Positions 1-14,082 of a DNA stretch of 64,000 nucleotides are shown here, piece after piece. Position 1 is the first letter of the stretch, and each line of letters begins with the position of its first letter. Source of the DNA: Schistosoma haematobium (lineage: Eukaryota; Platyhelminthes; Trematoda; Strigeidida; Schistosomatidae); assembly GCF_000699445.3 (NCBI RefSeq), contig NC_067198.1, positions 30,507,536 to 30,571,535 on the forward strand, given 5' to 3'. Both the position numbers and the translations under genes were made by a program. The notes under the pieces are model-generated. The model did not search any database and was not told the origin of the DNA. It worked only from the letters and a program-made list of their open reading frames with translations.

Positions 1-689
1 CTTTGGAACAGAATTATCAAACACAACAAGTGATGATTTGTGAAGAATTTACTTCTCTAAAACGTGATGGTGCTTTGATATGTATAAATCAAAAGAGATA
101 AGAGTCTTAATGGGATAAAAACTGATAAAACTGCTTTAAAATAACTACCCAAAGTAAATATGTTTGATGGATAACCTCTAACTACTGAGCTTTGATAAAC
201 TTTTACGTTTCGAAGGACTATGTGCAATTGGTAGTTCGTTAGTTAAATCAGTACTTGCTGGCAGTCGAAAGTAAAAATCAGTATCCTTACCCAAGTATAC
301 TTTTTGAGTTCTAAAGATCATATCCACGTAGTTAGTTGATTTTTGTTTCATGCTTACTTGCGTGTGCTAGCCAAATGGTACACCTGATGGGCTTGATAAA
401 AATACCCCTTATTTAACCTGTCTTTAGAAGAATTAAAAACAGATGGATATTTCGTCTAAACCATGTTGATAATCAAATTTAATGACCAGAATGTAGTTAT
501 TTGATGAACAACTACAATCTTAAGGTTCCTTTTGATAGTATATTTTTACACGTTAAGAGTATTCTCACAAACTGTGATGATGTTTTAAACTCACGAAATT
601 AGAATGTAGCTGAACAGGTGGGATTTGATAAGCTATAAAATTCAGTGGGATTTGTGATGGACTGCGAATCAAATTAGATGCTAACTCAC
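1..689. other. No gene recognised
   Basis: AT-rich sequence without an ORF, RNA gene or repeat that I can identify. It may be intron or flank of the tentative minus-strand exon at 690-976. Confidence 0.4.
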
Positions 690-976
690 CCGAATACTCA
701 TAAGTTATACCGCTATTCATATATCCAAGAGACACATGCTCTTCAAACAAAGACAACCATACTAGACCTTTCTTCATTATAATACTACAGCGTACGTTTA
801 TATCAAATTTTCCACATATTTCATATAAATCTGGTCCTAATTGAACAACTGAGTAAATGACAGAGTCGCAATAGCCGTTTTTAAAATCCACATTTGAATG
901 ATATTGAACCTCCGGCCATGTGATTTTATCATAAATGAAAAACTCATCGGATATAGAAATGATGATTATGCTGGAA
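690..976 (-). CDS. Candidate internal exon, unknown protein
   Basis: On the minus strand an open stretch of about 95 codons is bounded by a good acceptor (pyrimidine tract ending TTTTCAG next to 976) and a consensus donor (GTGAGT, reading down from 689). Its translation is not low-complexity and contains runs such as FFIYDKITWPEVQYH and IIMKKGLVWLSLFEEHVSLG. I do not recognise a family. No start or stop belongs to the exon, so it would be an internal exon of a gene whose other exons I could not identify. The main doubt is that chance open frames of this size occur in AT-rich DNA. Confidence 0.35.
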
Positions 977-1522
977 CTGAAAACAATAAATGGTGATCAT
1001 TAAAATCCGAACATACTTTGTCCCAAGAAATATAAGCGTCTTTTCGTTTGAAACAAAACAAAACTTTCCAACGAACATTTTACTCCCATGTAAAATATTT
1101 TCTTTACGATTTGGAGATTGATTGGTGATAAAAATGTGGAAAAAGCTTATAATAAGGCCTATAATATAGTACTCATGAAGCATCCAGAACGCTTTTGACT
1201 TGAAAATGATATCATTTAGTTTGCTTTACTTGATAAGAATGTTGATTCTTTCAAGTGATGAGTATCTAGCGATAAAATATTCTAGTATTTGAACTAGTAG
1301 TACTTACCAACTTGTAAAGGTCAACAGTCTTAGAGTATTCTAACAAGTACGAAGTCACACACAAATTAATTACAACAAGGTTAAAACAAGGTTATCACCA
1401 AAACAGTTTTTCTGCTATGCTGTGTCCATTCGGTTAAATAGATATGAGTTGTAACTGCCATACAGTGATCCCTTTACGTCTGGTTTGAAGAAAGATTCGG
1501 CTGGTGATATAAGTATACGAAC
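977..1522. other. No gene recognised
   Basis: Short open frames on both strands, none with convincing splice sites or recognisable motifs. Confidence 0.3.
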
Positions 1523-1543
1523 TTGCATCGGTTGGCTTTCACA

Positions 1544-1780
1544 GGATTATTTTCTTTTTTAAAGGATGATTTGATTCTACTAGACATTCCAAAGAGTCAG
1601 CGGTTTGTATTAACTGAACCCCGTAAATTTGCTAAGCGAATTATCACAAAAAGATTTATTGCAAACTCTTTCTACAACTCTCAGTGGTGCGTACTGCGGA
1701 AAAATCGGTTAAGAATTAAAAACTCCAACTTAGATAACGCTACTTGTTTCCAATCAAACGACAGTCCAACTACATCTTAA
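1544..1780 (+). CDS. Candidate terminal exon, unknown protein
   Basis: An open frame follows a possible acceptor (TTTCACAG just upstream of 1544) and ends in TAA at 1778-1780. The product is basic and not repetitive (for example LILLDIPKSQRFVLTEPRKF and KRIITKRF). A few tens of bases after the stop there is an AATAAA-type signal (GAAATAAAAATTG near 1804), which fits a last exon. No family is recognised and no upstream exon of the same gene was found, so this may be spurious. It is on the opposite strand to the 690-976 candidate, so both are unlikely to belong to one gene. Confidence 0.35.
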   Translation, partial: GLFSFLKDDLILLDIPKSQRFVLTEPRKFAKRIITKRFIANSFYNSQWCVLRKNRLRIKNSNLDNATCFQSNDSPTTS

Positions 1781-1784
1781 AACA

Positions 1785-2928
1785 CCTAAAAAGAGTGACA
1801 AAGTGAAATAAAAATTGATCTGGTTATTTTTATTGAAGTTGGGGTTCGACTACATCCAAGCAAGCATGTTCATACGTGTCTTTGCCCCTCAATACCTCTT
1901 CGATTCTGAAAGGCTTCAATCTCATAGTGCTCAGACCAACAGCAATCATTGGACAAAGCACTATTAACTAAGCCTAATTAGCTGTCGTTTCATCCTTTTG
2001 ATATCCGATTAACTAGATAAACGCAGTTTAAGTAGGTCTGAAAAACTCGGAGTCCGAGTAAAATGAAACTAAAACTAGCAACTCAGTCGTGGTAAGGAAT
2101 GAACAAATAAGTATATATGTCACTAGCAATCACATTCAACAGACAATTTAATCGACAATGGCGAAATAACGATCTCGAAGATATTGTGACAATACTAAAC
2201 ACCTACACGAAAACTACGAACATTTTATCCATGTCGATAATAAGACAAAGTTCAACAAGGAACCAGCAGGACATAAAATTGTGCATTGGGCACATGTAGA
2301 GAAACATAGTGGTCGAACTATAACCATAGTCTCACAAAGCACTTTTTCATCTTTTCATCACATATATTATTTCGTAACTAGGAAATTATCTGCTCATTAC
2401 TAGTGAAAAGGTCGAGGGTAGAAAAATATGGCGAATGAGAATTGGACTAGCTGCATAGTTAACTATTTGATGTTGTGCCCAAATCTATCATAATAACACA
2501 ATACGACTCCATATTGCATGCCTGAAATCTGAGTTCGTGATTGTGTCTCTGGAACTATTGGGATCAGTTCTGTTCCGTTATATAATTTAAACAACAAATC
2601 ATGCGGTAATTACAGATAAAGCTGCAATAAATGCGACGTTTTTCTTGGATTTTGGGGCAGAATAAGACTACTAGTCGATGAAAACTGTTTTACTGCATGC
2701 CAATATGGTTGTAAATTCCTTATGCTCACAACTTTATGGCCAAATAGGTTTTAAGTGTTGTTTTTGTTGTTTCAAACTTTGATGGTGTGGCTGCTCAGTT
2801 TTCCTGGTTACAGCGCATACTGGTGTCTTAAATCGATCGCCGTACCATTAGATAAACGAGTGTCAACGTGCATGGGTCTTGACTTCATTTGAGCACTTTC
2901 TGATTTATGACTGCGATCAAATGACGCG

Positions 2929-2979
<51 letters not shown>

Positions 2980-5300
2980 CTGACAAAGCGAGTACATGCC
3001 ACTTTTCGAGCCTAATGTTTTACAGTATTGGATTGTAAATTTGATGCTCGCCATGTAGGGTTGATAAACAGAAAAAATCAATTAAAGGGTAGCACATTCG
3101 TGCAGATGTTCCAGGAAGTTAATAATCAGGTTTGTTTCATGGTACTGTACTACGAGATAAGCATCATGTCTACGTTGTGATCACCGAAAATGCTCAGCGG
3201 GTCCAGATTCCGAAGTTTTGTTTTACAATTCTAATTCTATCAAGTATTTTTTGCGGTACAACTATTTAAGAAATTTACAGTTGTTATAAAGTAAATATGT
3301 GGAGCGCCTGGCATAGGATGTAGTTCCGAAAAAGGTGTTCTTGAAGTTTGTTTCAGATATAAGAAGTTCCATAGCCGTTCACTGAGAGCGTGATGCTGAA
3401 GAAAGAAAATAGGAGCTGTAAGGTATTTTCACACAAGCCCTAAACAATGTTTAACGGTTTGTAGTTGAAAAGACAAAGCTATGGTAAATTAGTAGATAAA
3501 ACTTACAAGCTACTTTTAGTCGTACTTGATGGAGTTGCTCCATCTATCCGACTTCTAACAATCAGACTTCTAAGGTAGAGGTAGCTGTGCTTGATAACCG
3601 ATTTGGCTAGAGTTTACCGAACTTTTATTAACCAAATGGGGTCACCATATTGTCGCTTAGATTTTCACCTAACTGGTGATGAAAATCAAATCATAATGAT
3701 GGTTTTTTGATGCAAATAATGATGGCCTGAAAGCACTTAAACGACTGATTCGTCCCAAAGCGTCCATGACGTTGAATTGACAAGTAAACACGATAGAACC
3801 ATACAATAAATCATTTCGGAATGACCGGATATCACGTTTTCACAGCTGGGGCTCAATTAGCCGAAAGTGAAACTGAATAATATCCCTTGCTAAGCGAATA
3901 GGAAGATTCTGTAGTCACGAGGTCGTAGATAACGAACTAGGAATCCATAAGAAAATACTTATCGAAAAAGAGCATCCTCCGACATTTACTGACAACTGAA
4001 ACCACAGTTAAAGCAAATAACCTCGGAAGCAGTGACATCACCTTATATGGACATCGATTTCAAAGGTGATTTGGTACAGATGTACTAAAGAGTAGAATTT
4101 AAGATTCCTTTAAAAGAATGTCCTCCATAACATCTTTGTGATGTGTTCTCCAGCTGGTCAGCGCTAACCAATAACCTTAAGGATAAACTGTCTCATTTGA
4201 ACAACTCCGTATGCGTTTGTCAATTTATCCTTTCATATGGAGTCAGGAATATCGGTGGATTGACACGTACTTAGTCCAAAAGGATCAGAGAACATCATCC
4301 TGTTTGGCTTAGAGAGGACGAAAACGTCTCAGTAAGAAGCCTCGTTATCCTTCTTTTTCCTCTCACTTTTCTTTCTTCAAAGATATCTGTTTTCCTCCCA
4401 TCTTCACTGACCATTTACTCCCAAGTATTTTTCGTTTTTCTGTTACGATGATCCGAATGGTTATAGTTAATCTCAACTCCAAAATCTTGTCTAATCAGGC
4501 TGAGTCGATGACACTTTCACTATTTATCAGCATGATGAATAGTCGAGCTCTTGACAACAAAACTATTATTAGTTTCTCTGATAAAAAATAGTTTATACTT
4601 TTGCTTAGTTAATTTCGTTATTTAACAGAATTTTTTGAACATGATTATTGCTAACATTATCATCTTGAAGAATAATCCTGTACTTGCAATTGCATAGCTT
4701 CGAAAATAAAATTGGCGAAAAAAGAACTCTTAGCGGAACCGACTTTTACTATGTTAGATTTTTTGAAATCGTTCCATGTGTTATTTAGTTATTCTAAGGA
4801 TTAAGTAGAACTATGGAAAATATGAACGAGGACAATATTTATTCTCAGAAGAAGTATATGGTAAGCAATCTCATAGCCTGAGTGCACGTAGTTTTAACTA
4901 TCTAGGACGTACGTTGATTCATAAATATGATTGGTATGATGAAGTTAATGTTCTCCACTTTATTTAGCTCTACACGACTGAGTCCCTTAGGCCGTCATAT
5001 CTCTCTATAATACTATTGTAAGTGGAAATACATTTTTATGTCCAAATTGTATAGTTGATAGCTACACTCCCTTTTTTGTATCTTTTCTTCATAATCTCGA
5101 AGACGAAGTTGTTAGGTTCAAAAATGAATGCAATGTATTTAGGAAAATGTTCTTTAAACAACTTGTGGCTTCCGACTGGGTTTTAATTCTAGCTTATATA
5201 TTCAGATGACTTATATTGTTGATATAGCTCGACGTTATGGCTCTCAGTACATCTGTACGAAATTTGAATTTGTGAAGGCTTATGGGTAGATCAAGGTCAG
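1785..5300. other. Intergenic region upstream of BRCA1 homologue
   Basis: No supported exon in about 3.5 kb. The only clear feature is the (TA)n array at 2932-2978. The stretch just before 5301 stays open in the BRCA1 frame back to a TGA at 5265 but contains no earlier in-frame ATG. The promoter presumably lies here, but I see no specific element. Confidence 0.5.
2932..2978. repeat. (TA)n microsatellite
   Basis: Uninterrupted AT dinucleotide run of about 46 bp in the region upstream of the BRCA1 homologue. Confidence 0.95.
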
Positions 5301-5747
5301 ATGGAGTTTTCGTGTGTTTCTGAGATAGAACATTGTTTAGGAGGAATAAAACAGTTCTTGAGGTGCCCCATATGGTGAGTTACTCAACGAAATAAGTTAT
5401 ATTGAGATAGTTTGGATGATGTTCAGACTCCTGTTGTAACACCATGCTCTCATATTTACTGCAAGTTTTGTATGGATAAGCATTTTGAGAAGAAAAGAAG
5501 TGCCAGCTGCCCGCTTTGTAACAAGAATCTTTCTTCCAGGTGATATTTTGTCTCTTACTTTACTTTCCAGGTCTTTAAAGAGTTCGAGCAAAGTTGTAAC
5601 TGTAATCGACTTATGCAAGAAAGTTATATCGACTTATGAATCTGAAGCAAAAACTAAACGTTGGTTATGTGATTTTGCTGTTTATCTTTTTTAGTTGTCT
5701 CACGGGACCTTGTAGGTAGCTTGCATCTCAGTCAGGAGCTGACACAG
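5301..5747 (+). CDS. BRCA1: BRCA1 exons 1-4: RING finger split by micro-introns
   Basis: Exons 1-3 encode a C3HC4 RING: C22-P-I-C25, C37-S-H39, C42-K-F-C45 and C58-P-L-C61, with spacing almost identical to human BRCA1 (C24, C27, C39, H41, C44, C47, C61, C64). All eight zinc ligands are present, so the fold and E2 contact are likely intact. C25 itself is split by the first intron. The introns are 36 nt (5375-5410), 31 nt (5540-5570), 35 nt (5660-5694) and 40 nt (5748-5787), typical of the miniature 5' introns of schistosome genes. A helix-forming stretch with IDLCKKVIS follows the RING, where BRCA1 has its second BARD1-pairing helix. For the third intron another donor four bases on (5664) would break the frame of exon 4. 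Confidence 0.88.
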
Positions 5748-8700
5748 GTAGCACTATATTTGTATTAGGTAATACTTTGACCACTAGGTGGATGTAACTG
5801 CTTCATGTGTCTTACCAAGTAGTAGAAACTCTGAAGATTTTCAAGTCAGCGGTGAGGAGTCGCGCCCTCGACCTCGCAATCGCATTCTTTTGGGCACCAC
5901 CGCACGCACACAACGGACAAAGCAAATGAACAAGCAGCGCAGTGCTTTACCCTTTGAAGAGGTTCTTACACAGCCAATGCACAGTTTGTGTGCCTCTACC
6001 GAAGTAAAAGAGCTTAGTTTGCCGAAACAAGATGTAGAGAACCATGATGCGTTCCTCGATATATTTAGTCTTACACAACAAACTCAACCGATGATAGATT
6101 CATTCGATAGTGGTTCATTGTTTGCACCAGTTGAAGGTATGGGTCATACAGACTTTTCAGACAATACTCTTGTAGGTCACACTACTCAAAAAAATGAATC
6201 AAAACCTATATCAAAATTACTTCGGAAAGCTTCGAAAAGGATTAAGCGTTCTGCATGTTTGCCGCCTCTCCCACCAGTCACGCGAACTACCGTTTTGACG
6301 CGTAACAGTCCAGAAGCTGCTTCTCACAGTTCTGTTCCTTCGCATAACTCTGTGTCACTGAAAAGGTCATCTGAATCACCGTTCGCGAATGGGAAAAACA
6401 GTAAACAATGTCGGAGAGAATCGAATTGTTCTGTTTTGTCTGGTCAGGGGTTGGTTACGAAAACGCACGAGGTTTTGTGTCATGTACAACCGTCAGAAAA
6501 TGTATGTATCAACACTAAGGGCTTCAACAGTCTCTTCAACCATGAGGAAACCAAAAGTAAGTTGGATATAGAACCAATCGTTCCCCATAAACCATCGTCA
6601 GCTTGCAACCCAAAGAAACGTTCTCACTCGTTCAGTGGGTCTTTGTCTCATACTTCGTCAGTACTAGTTGGCAAACGCTTGCTTCAAAAGTATCGTAGTA
6701 GACCTCACCGTCTGTCAACGACTCAGCATAGTGTTTCTACCAAAAGCCCGGGTTGGTCTCGTTGGCGTCAAATGTGTCGCGAACTGAGACGTCGAAGTTC
6801 ATCATTGCGAATAACATTTCATAGGTCATCTAGTTTGGTTGGTAAAGTTGGATCAAAAGCTTCTGAACCACACGAAAGTCGCAAAATACGTACTATTAGA
6901 GATTTTTCTAGACGTTCCTCCCTTTCCAGTCCCGGCATTTCTTTGCCTAAATGGGGACGTAGTGTTAATCGGAGCAGACGTAGGACCAGTGAGAAAACAG
7001 TTGAAACTCCTTTACCTCATGGTAAGCAAGAAGATATATCCGATATTTCACTTAATATCGTCCAAGAACACAATACAACATCAAACAAATCTCAAAATGG
7101 TTTCAGTCCAGTATCGCGTTTAACAAAAACGGATTGTCCTAAAGAAACGTGTCATTTTATTATGCCATTGCGACGTCTGATTTCTCGTGACTACTTTCAT
7201 TCGAAGTCACTACGCTCTCGTCTTCGTTCTTCTCTGCGTCAAAATGAAGCTGCTGCTTCTCCTATCATTCAGGTCAAGTCACCACATGGTTACTCTGCTT
7301 ATAAATGTGATTTGGACTCTCCTGAACCTCGTGGACAGCTTAACGGGTCTAACATCTCTAACACATCATATTCAGCAGTGGATTCCTGTGAAATTTATTG
7401 TCAGCCTTTACATTGTAGTGCTTGTGGGGAGACGCTAGTATTACATACAGATATCAATAGTGCAAATATGATATCGCCAGGACCACAGTTTCCGGAATTG
7501 CTGCTCCGTCCACCTGTTTCCATTCTCTCGAGCTCCATGTCTTCCTCATATTGGCAGGCTGAAGATCCAGGAGATACAATCTTTACGGATGCTCATCTAG
7601 ATGCTCTGGTTGAGGTGAATCGCCGTTACATATCAGAATCTGATGGAGATTGTAATCTAAAGCATTCTAGTGTATCTCTTCCCAGAAATTCCTATAGATC
7701 GTATCTCCAAACGGATTCGGTTAGTTTACTTTTAAACAGTTGAACAGGCATTTTGTTTATAAAAAACATCCTATAAACCTTTAAGCATATATTCTGAATG
7801 AATTTGGGTTTAAAATATAAATAGACCATGAAGGACTTAATTCTTACTCTTCTGAGAATAGAGTATGTCTGGCTATTTTCAGCATTCATCTTCAAGACAG
7901 TTTCTACCAGAGTGTTTCTGCACTAAGGACTTTGCACATTGTGATCCTTATTAGTGTTTAGTCTCTCAGATGAAGCATCTCATGGACTTCGGGTGCGGAG
8001 ATAAAGGGGTTAACAAAATACCATCTCTTGAATGCTTAGGATAATAGTACTAGAGTGCTTAGGATGTGTTTGTCATTCTCTAAGTGTAAAATGTTGCTTC
8101 AGTGCCTATTCACACCAGTTTCTAGTCTGGTCACCATTAAATTGAACGCGTTGAGTATTTAACTTGTGATCTCAATCCTACCTTCCTCTGAGCTTAATCG
8201 ACTGATGACATCTTTTTAGAGATAAAGCTCAATTAACCCGCTTCCCGTAACATATACAAACTACAATTACTTATCAAAGAACTAATGTACTGCGGAGCAG
8301 TTCGCTCCAAATTACTTTAAGACTGTGAAATATAGCTTGTAAAGTTAGGGCGAACGTACGAGTTACAAATATCTAGTAAATACCTTCAAACAAAGCCATA
8401 CAATAGTCAGCATTGCTATTAGTGTAGACTGATTTGGTTGTGAACTCGCATACATTTGAGTGACCGATCTGTTTCCTTTGTTACTGTATGAGCTCTACAT
8501 GATAACCGCCTAATTTGTTAGTAGTACATAAATCCTTAAAAGCTACTTTTTGTCCAACTTTATCTGTAATTCTTATCTCTAAATATTTCTTGTATTTTTA
8601 AATACTTAAGTGCCGTCAATATTTTCCAAAACTAAACCATTTAAAATTTACTTGTAATTTTTGTAGAGAGACAATGCACTTAGTCACTGTGAAATCCAAT

Positions 8701-11700
8701 CTGGTATCAAGGTTCCAAATTTAGTTGAACCATCACTAAAACCTTACAACTCACCTACACTACCGTCAAATAGTTCTTACAGTAATGCTCAACCAAACAG
8801 AACTGATGAGTCGGAAGCAATACATGGTGAAAACATAGCGAACAGTGAATCTCCAACCGAGCAGCACAATGATTTCTCTAGGTTTCCTGATCATTCTACC
8901 TTTTCCACTTTTCAAGGTAGCAGTAGTGAGATTATGCCAACCGTGGTGAGTTTATTTAGTATTTCGAAGTTATTATTTTTAATTCCGTTTTGTTTACTAC
9001 CTAGTATTTTATTTTACTATGTAAATTTAATCTAGTTTATGCTAAACTAGTGAACTTGTATTTATCTGAATTACCTAAACCAAAGAATATCTAAACCTTT
9101 TCACGGTGTAATGTGATAATAATGATCTTAGTTGTAAACTTACTAATGAATAGTTTTGAAACACGTTATAAAATCAGGTACTGGAAGCTTTCATCTCAAG
9201 ATTATCTACCGTTATACACGTTGACAATATCTATTACTATTGATATAGTTGGTCCAATAATTATTTCGAAGTACTAAGCCATTTTGTTTTACAATATGCT
9301 CAGTATATTTCGAGTCATTTTTCGTTTCGCTCCTGGAAATATTTGTTCAAATTGTTTGGTAATTTTGTTGATGTTTGGTAGAGAAGGCAATAGAAGAAAC
9401 ACGGGCTTAATTATAGATTGACAAAGCACTCCCTTATCACTTCCAGTTTTATCCAGGTTCGTAACTGATTTGGGAATGTTTGACATTTGTTGCTATATTA
9501 CCGTTCTCACCAACAAGTTGCGTTTACGTTTTTGTTTTAGATCTAACTTTCAGAGAACGAGTGAACTTTTGTACGAGTACTGTGTATTCTACTAGCCTTG
9601 TAAAGTAGTGATATTAAGTGATTTTTGAACCCTATGGCTATCAGTTGAAAGACAAGTGATTGAGTCATCGAGTCGCAACACTACGCATAAGGCAGGAAAT
9701 ACTGAAAAAAAATTTAAAAACCCCATATAATTCTATTTCAGCGATACTTCACAGATGTATTTTGGCAAAATTATTTAATTATATGTGATTTTGTTGCTAT
9801 TCATTCCGATTGTCTAGAAACTCACGATACATATTTTTGGCAATTTTAGTGAACTTTTGACATAAACTATTCTAATCGATATCCCAGAAAAATTGCTAGT
9901 AATCCTATTTAACTTGATCGTGGTATGTTTGATTATTTTAGGATCGTGAGCGTTTGCGTCACGAATGTGAAGAGTTGGAAGCCGTAGTCGCAGCTTTACA
10001 GAAGCAGTTGGAGGCTCAAGCTGATGAACTCAGTCCTGAATCAACTGCTGAGATCCTTAAATCAGCCTGTACAGAACCTTTAGATGATGCTCCTGTTGGT
10101 GTAACATCATTTACAGAATGTGTTCCACAGCAGACTCACAATGAAATACGAATGTTTCCTGGTAGTGATGTAAAGCATGCCATAGTAAGCGTCGAAAAGC
10201 TTCAAACTCATGAACCAATGGCCATTCAGTCGTCCCCAAGATTGTCTCAGGTTAAGAACTTTATTTACTTTGCTAGTTCCTTTTAACCATAGTGTTTTCA
10301 CCAAGTCTATTGTGTTCTGTTTGACTTGTGAAATACATACAATCAGATCGTATCGTAGTTGGGTGATACAGCAGGTGTAGTACAAAATCCTAAACGATTT
10401 TACCGCTTCCCACGTATTCTAACTTTTTGGAACATGGATAATTTAGAGAAAAAACAATTGTTATAACTAGTGAACGAAATGGTGGCTTAGTGATTACGAT
10501 GTCCGACTTTCAGCCCTCAAGTCCCACGTTCAAATCCTGTCCCCGCTATAGCTTTTCTACAATTAAGTTTGTCTACGGTTAATTCTGTCAAGTCCTCCAA
10601 CTAACTTATTCAACAGGCACTGTTATTCGAACAGTAACAATCTGTTTATTTCTTCGTATGATTATTATTGTTACCATCATGTCAATGTGTCATGTATGCT
10701 TGGTCACGTGTGACGGCCTACGCATTTATTCTTCACTCTACCTCAAATGTTCGCCGCTTAAATATTGCTTGGTGAATCATTCACTTTCCCATATATATGA
10801 GCTTGAACTTTATCAGTTGATTCGATTCGATTTGACTCTGAATCCGCCTCTGCATTCGCTTGCTCGCTCACACTAGCCTTTCTGCTCAAATTCGCTTTAT
10901 GTGTTTGTAACTTTGTTATTTGCGCTATCCAATAATAAACTGTAGTTGGTGCTTTGTGTTTGCTTGTGAATTTATACACCGTTGAGATTTATTTGATAAC
11001 GGACATCAGGGTGATTGGTAAACGAAGCTTAAGGAATTATCTCGAAGCCAAGCTACTACACCTCTACTTCGGCAAGCCATACAGTATCATCAGACCACAG
11101 TGTGGTTCATACCCATGTAACTTGGTTAATGGGTTTGAGTAAACGTAGAAATATTGTTTAAATGCTTGCACCTCATATAGTTCTGACGCTAATTGTTAAC
11201 AAAAGACCAATAATAATTTACGCGTTTCGTGTGCTATTCTATTGTTTCTTTTTTATGTTTCGGTTTTCTGACTATGATCTGTTGTCAAGTAACAGTAGTC
11301 TAGTTTGAATTTTCACTAACCCCTCTAGCTCAACTTGGTTGTATAAACATCGTTTTTGAATTGTTCAGAAGTCCCATTCCTTGGGAAGATTCTATATTTG
11401 GATCAGGAAATTCGTTTTTGTTATTTTAGTTCAATATGAATTTTTCATAATTTTTTAATATCTAAATGTACATGATGCTGGTCAGAAGTCTTTTGATATT
11501 TTTATGTTCATAATTTAGGTTTTAGAAACTTGTGCTTCCGAAACGGTTGATATTATTCCATCCTCTCAAACAGAAGAGGAACCAGAAAATTATCATATCG
11601 ATGTAATGGATCCACCTATTATTTCTCAGCCTACGGTAGCAAGTTCTAAGCCTGGGCAGTCAAACCAAAATGAATGGAGAAATGTAACCAGTCCTCTGAA

Positions 11701-14029
11701 TAATTCTATTTGTGACTTCATTCCTGGTTCATTATCCGCATCTACACAGAATATTCGTGATCCCATTTCGTCAACTCAAAATCCAATGAGTAATATTACC
11801 CAGTGTCCAGAAACAAACTGGAGTTCATGTAACACACTCGTAGATGAAAACTGGCCCCCAAAGTTTTCTGATAAATGTCAGCGAAATATTGCTGTTACGG
11901 GTTCCAATTTATCGCCTTCTGATACTGTACGTTTTTAATAAGTCTCTTATTTTCCTTATTTTTTTCTGAAGAACTGTGTATGTAACTTTGAAGGGATAAC
12001 TAATATTGTCTTTTTCAATGTGTATAAGCTTTGTGTGTTATTCATATAAATGCTCGACGTGGACACAATCATTTGTCAAAAATGCTAGTTTCTAACAGTC
12101 TATACGAAACTCACCACCAAAGTTCATTACTTGTAGAATTTCAGCATACCATCCGCTCATATTTTATTTGACTAGTCTTTGTTAACCTATTTCAACATTC
12201 CTAATCTTATCGTTTTAGATTACACCATAGCATGTGATTTAATCAACCTTTTTAATACAAAAGAATCTTGGTATTACTTATATAATTAACAGCTTGTTAA
12301 CATACATAGCACCTGACTCGTCGCATACTTGGATAGTCTCGTAAACTTCTAAGTGGCAGTTCTTCCATTAGCGATGGAATAGTGCTTGACTGTATAGTTC
12401 TTAATTAGGTTCGATGAAGATTTGTAGTATATATGTTTATTCCAATTAAGTTGTAGCTTGATTATTATTTCGGGATGAACTAGTATCTTCAATCCTCATA
12501 CTTATAAATGCTGCTGGAAGCAACGACATCATTGCTAAGTTTCGTAAATTTATTTTGTCTAATTCAATTTAGTAATATCTAATTTATACGTCTAATTAAA
12601 GTGAAATAATTTTTCGAATTTTTGATATAGAAAGTAACTCAGTTTCATGATTCTTGATTTAATCTTCAGATTGATAAACTAGTGTATATCGTCTTACTTT
12701 TCAGACCATTTAAATCGTATCACTACTGTGTTTATAAATTTATTTCCCATTTGTTATGATCATACTGTCAGGTGACTTTTTCTTCTTTATTCACATTGAA
12801 ATACATCTCATACTCATTCTTTCCTGATTTGTATTTATATGTATGCAGTTAGTTAGCTAATGGTTGTCTTTTGAACTAGACTCGGTTGACATTTTTGGAC
12901 TTGTTACATGAATAAATCTTTTGTTTGACTACCTTAATTATTTTAGTGTTTTATTAAACATTTCGTCAAAATAAAAAGATACTGGATTGGAATAAGTACT
13001 AAAAGGTTTCATTAATAAAAATACCGAGATTATAAAACTGATAGGAGTGTATAAATATGATTATTTCTTTATCATTAAGTACAGTTATTCCAATTACATT
13101 GTGTTTTACATTTCTGAACTATTTTTATATTTAGGCTTTACTGCGTAAATTTTGTTTACAATTCAGTGTTTCGGAACACAGTCGTTTCATTCCTCAAAAG
13201 ACAACTCATGTAGTAATTAAAGAAGAAGCAGGTAAGTAATATTACTTGACAAGATACTTCCATTGCTATTCTAATGCAATATGTTTAATTTTTTTCAAAG
13301 AATTTTTTTAATATTGGTTTTATCAAATAAAGAAATGGTTGGTTAACTCTGATGAGATAAAAGTAGAAAACCTCTTCCTTGCTTTCAGTAGTATACAATT
13401 GTATTACCATAGAATTTAATAGCATTCTTAAAACTTATTTAGCTAGCCAAATTGATAACCAAATATGTCCCTATTGAATCATGACCAAATAATTGGATTC
13501 GAGAAAATTTGACAACTTTCCTTGATACGTAGAATGACCCAATATTAAAGCAAACGGAACAGAAAGGATTGGACTAATTCAAGCTTGGTCATCATGTTTT
13601 ATGCATATCGAATAAATACCGCCTGTAATGTTACTAAACAAATATTATTTTTGTGTGACAGCCTCATAACAAACCATGATATTGCACTCACCTCAGTGAT
13701 GAATTTTGTTGTTGTGTTAAAGAAAGCAAACGAATTATTTTTAGTTGTTTTTGCTTACAGTGTTAAGAAAAACAGTTCTACAAATTCCAGCATTTCGCGT
13801 TAGTACCGCCTGATTGACAATCCGCTTACATACGTCTTAAAATTGCTTAACTCTTGACCTTATTTATTTCCACTTTTCAGTACCATTTCTATTATATCCT
13901 TATGACACCCATTGTGTACACAAATATTGTTTGTACTATTTTTGTCAGGTTTACTAATTTAGAAATTGAATAACAAAACAATTTAGCGAAGGATTCTTTT
14001 TAAATGGTTTCATTTTCAAAGCTGTAAAA

Positions 14030-14082
<53 letters not shown>

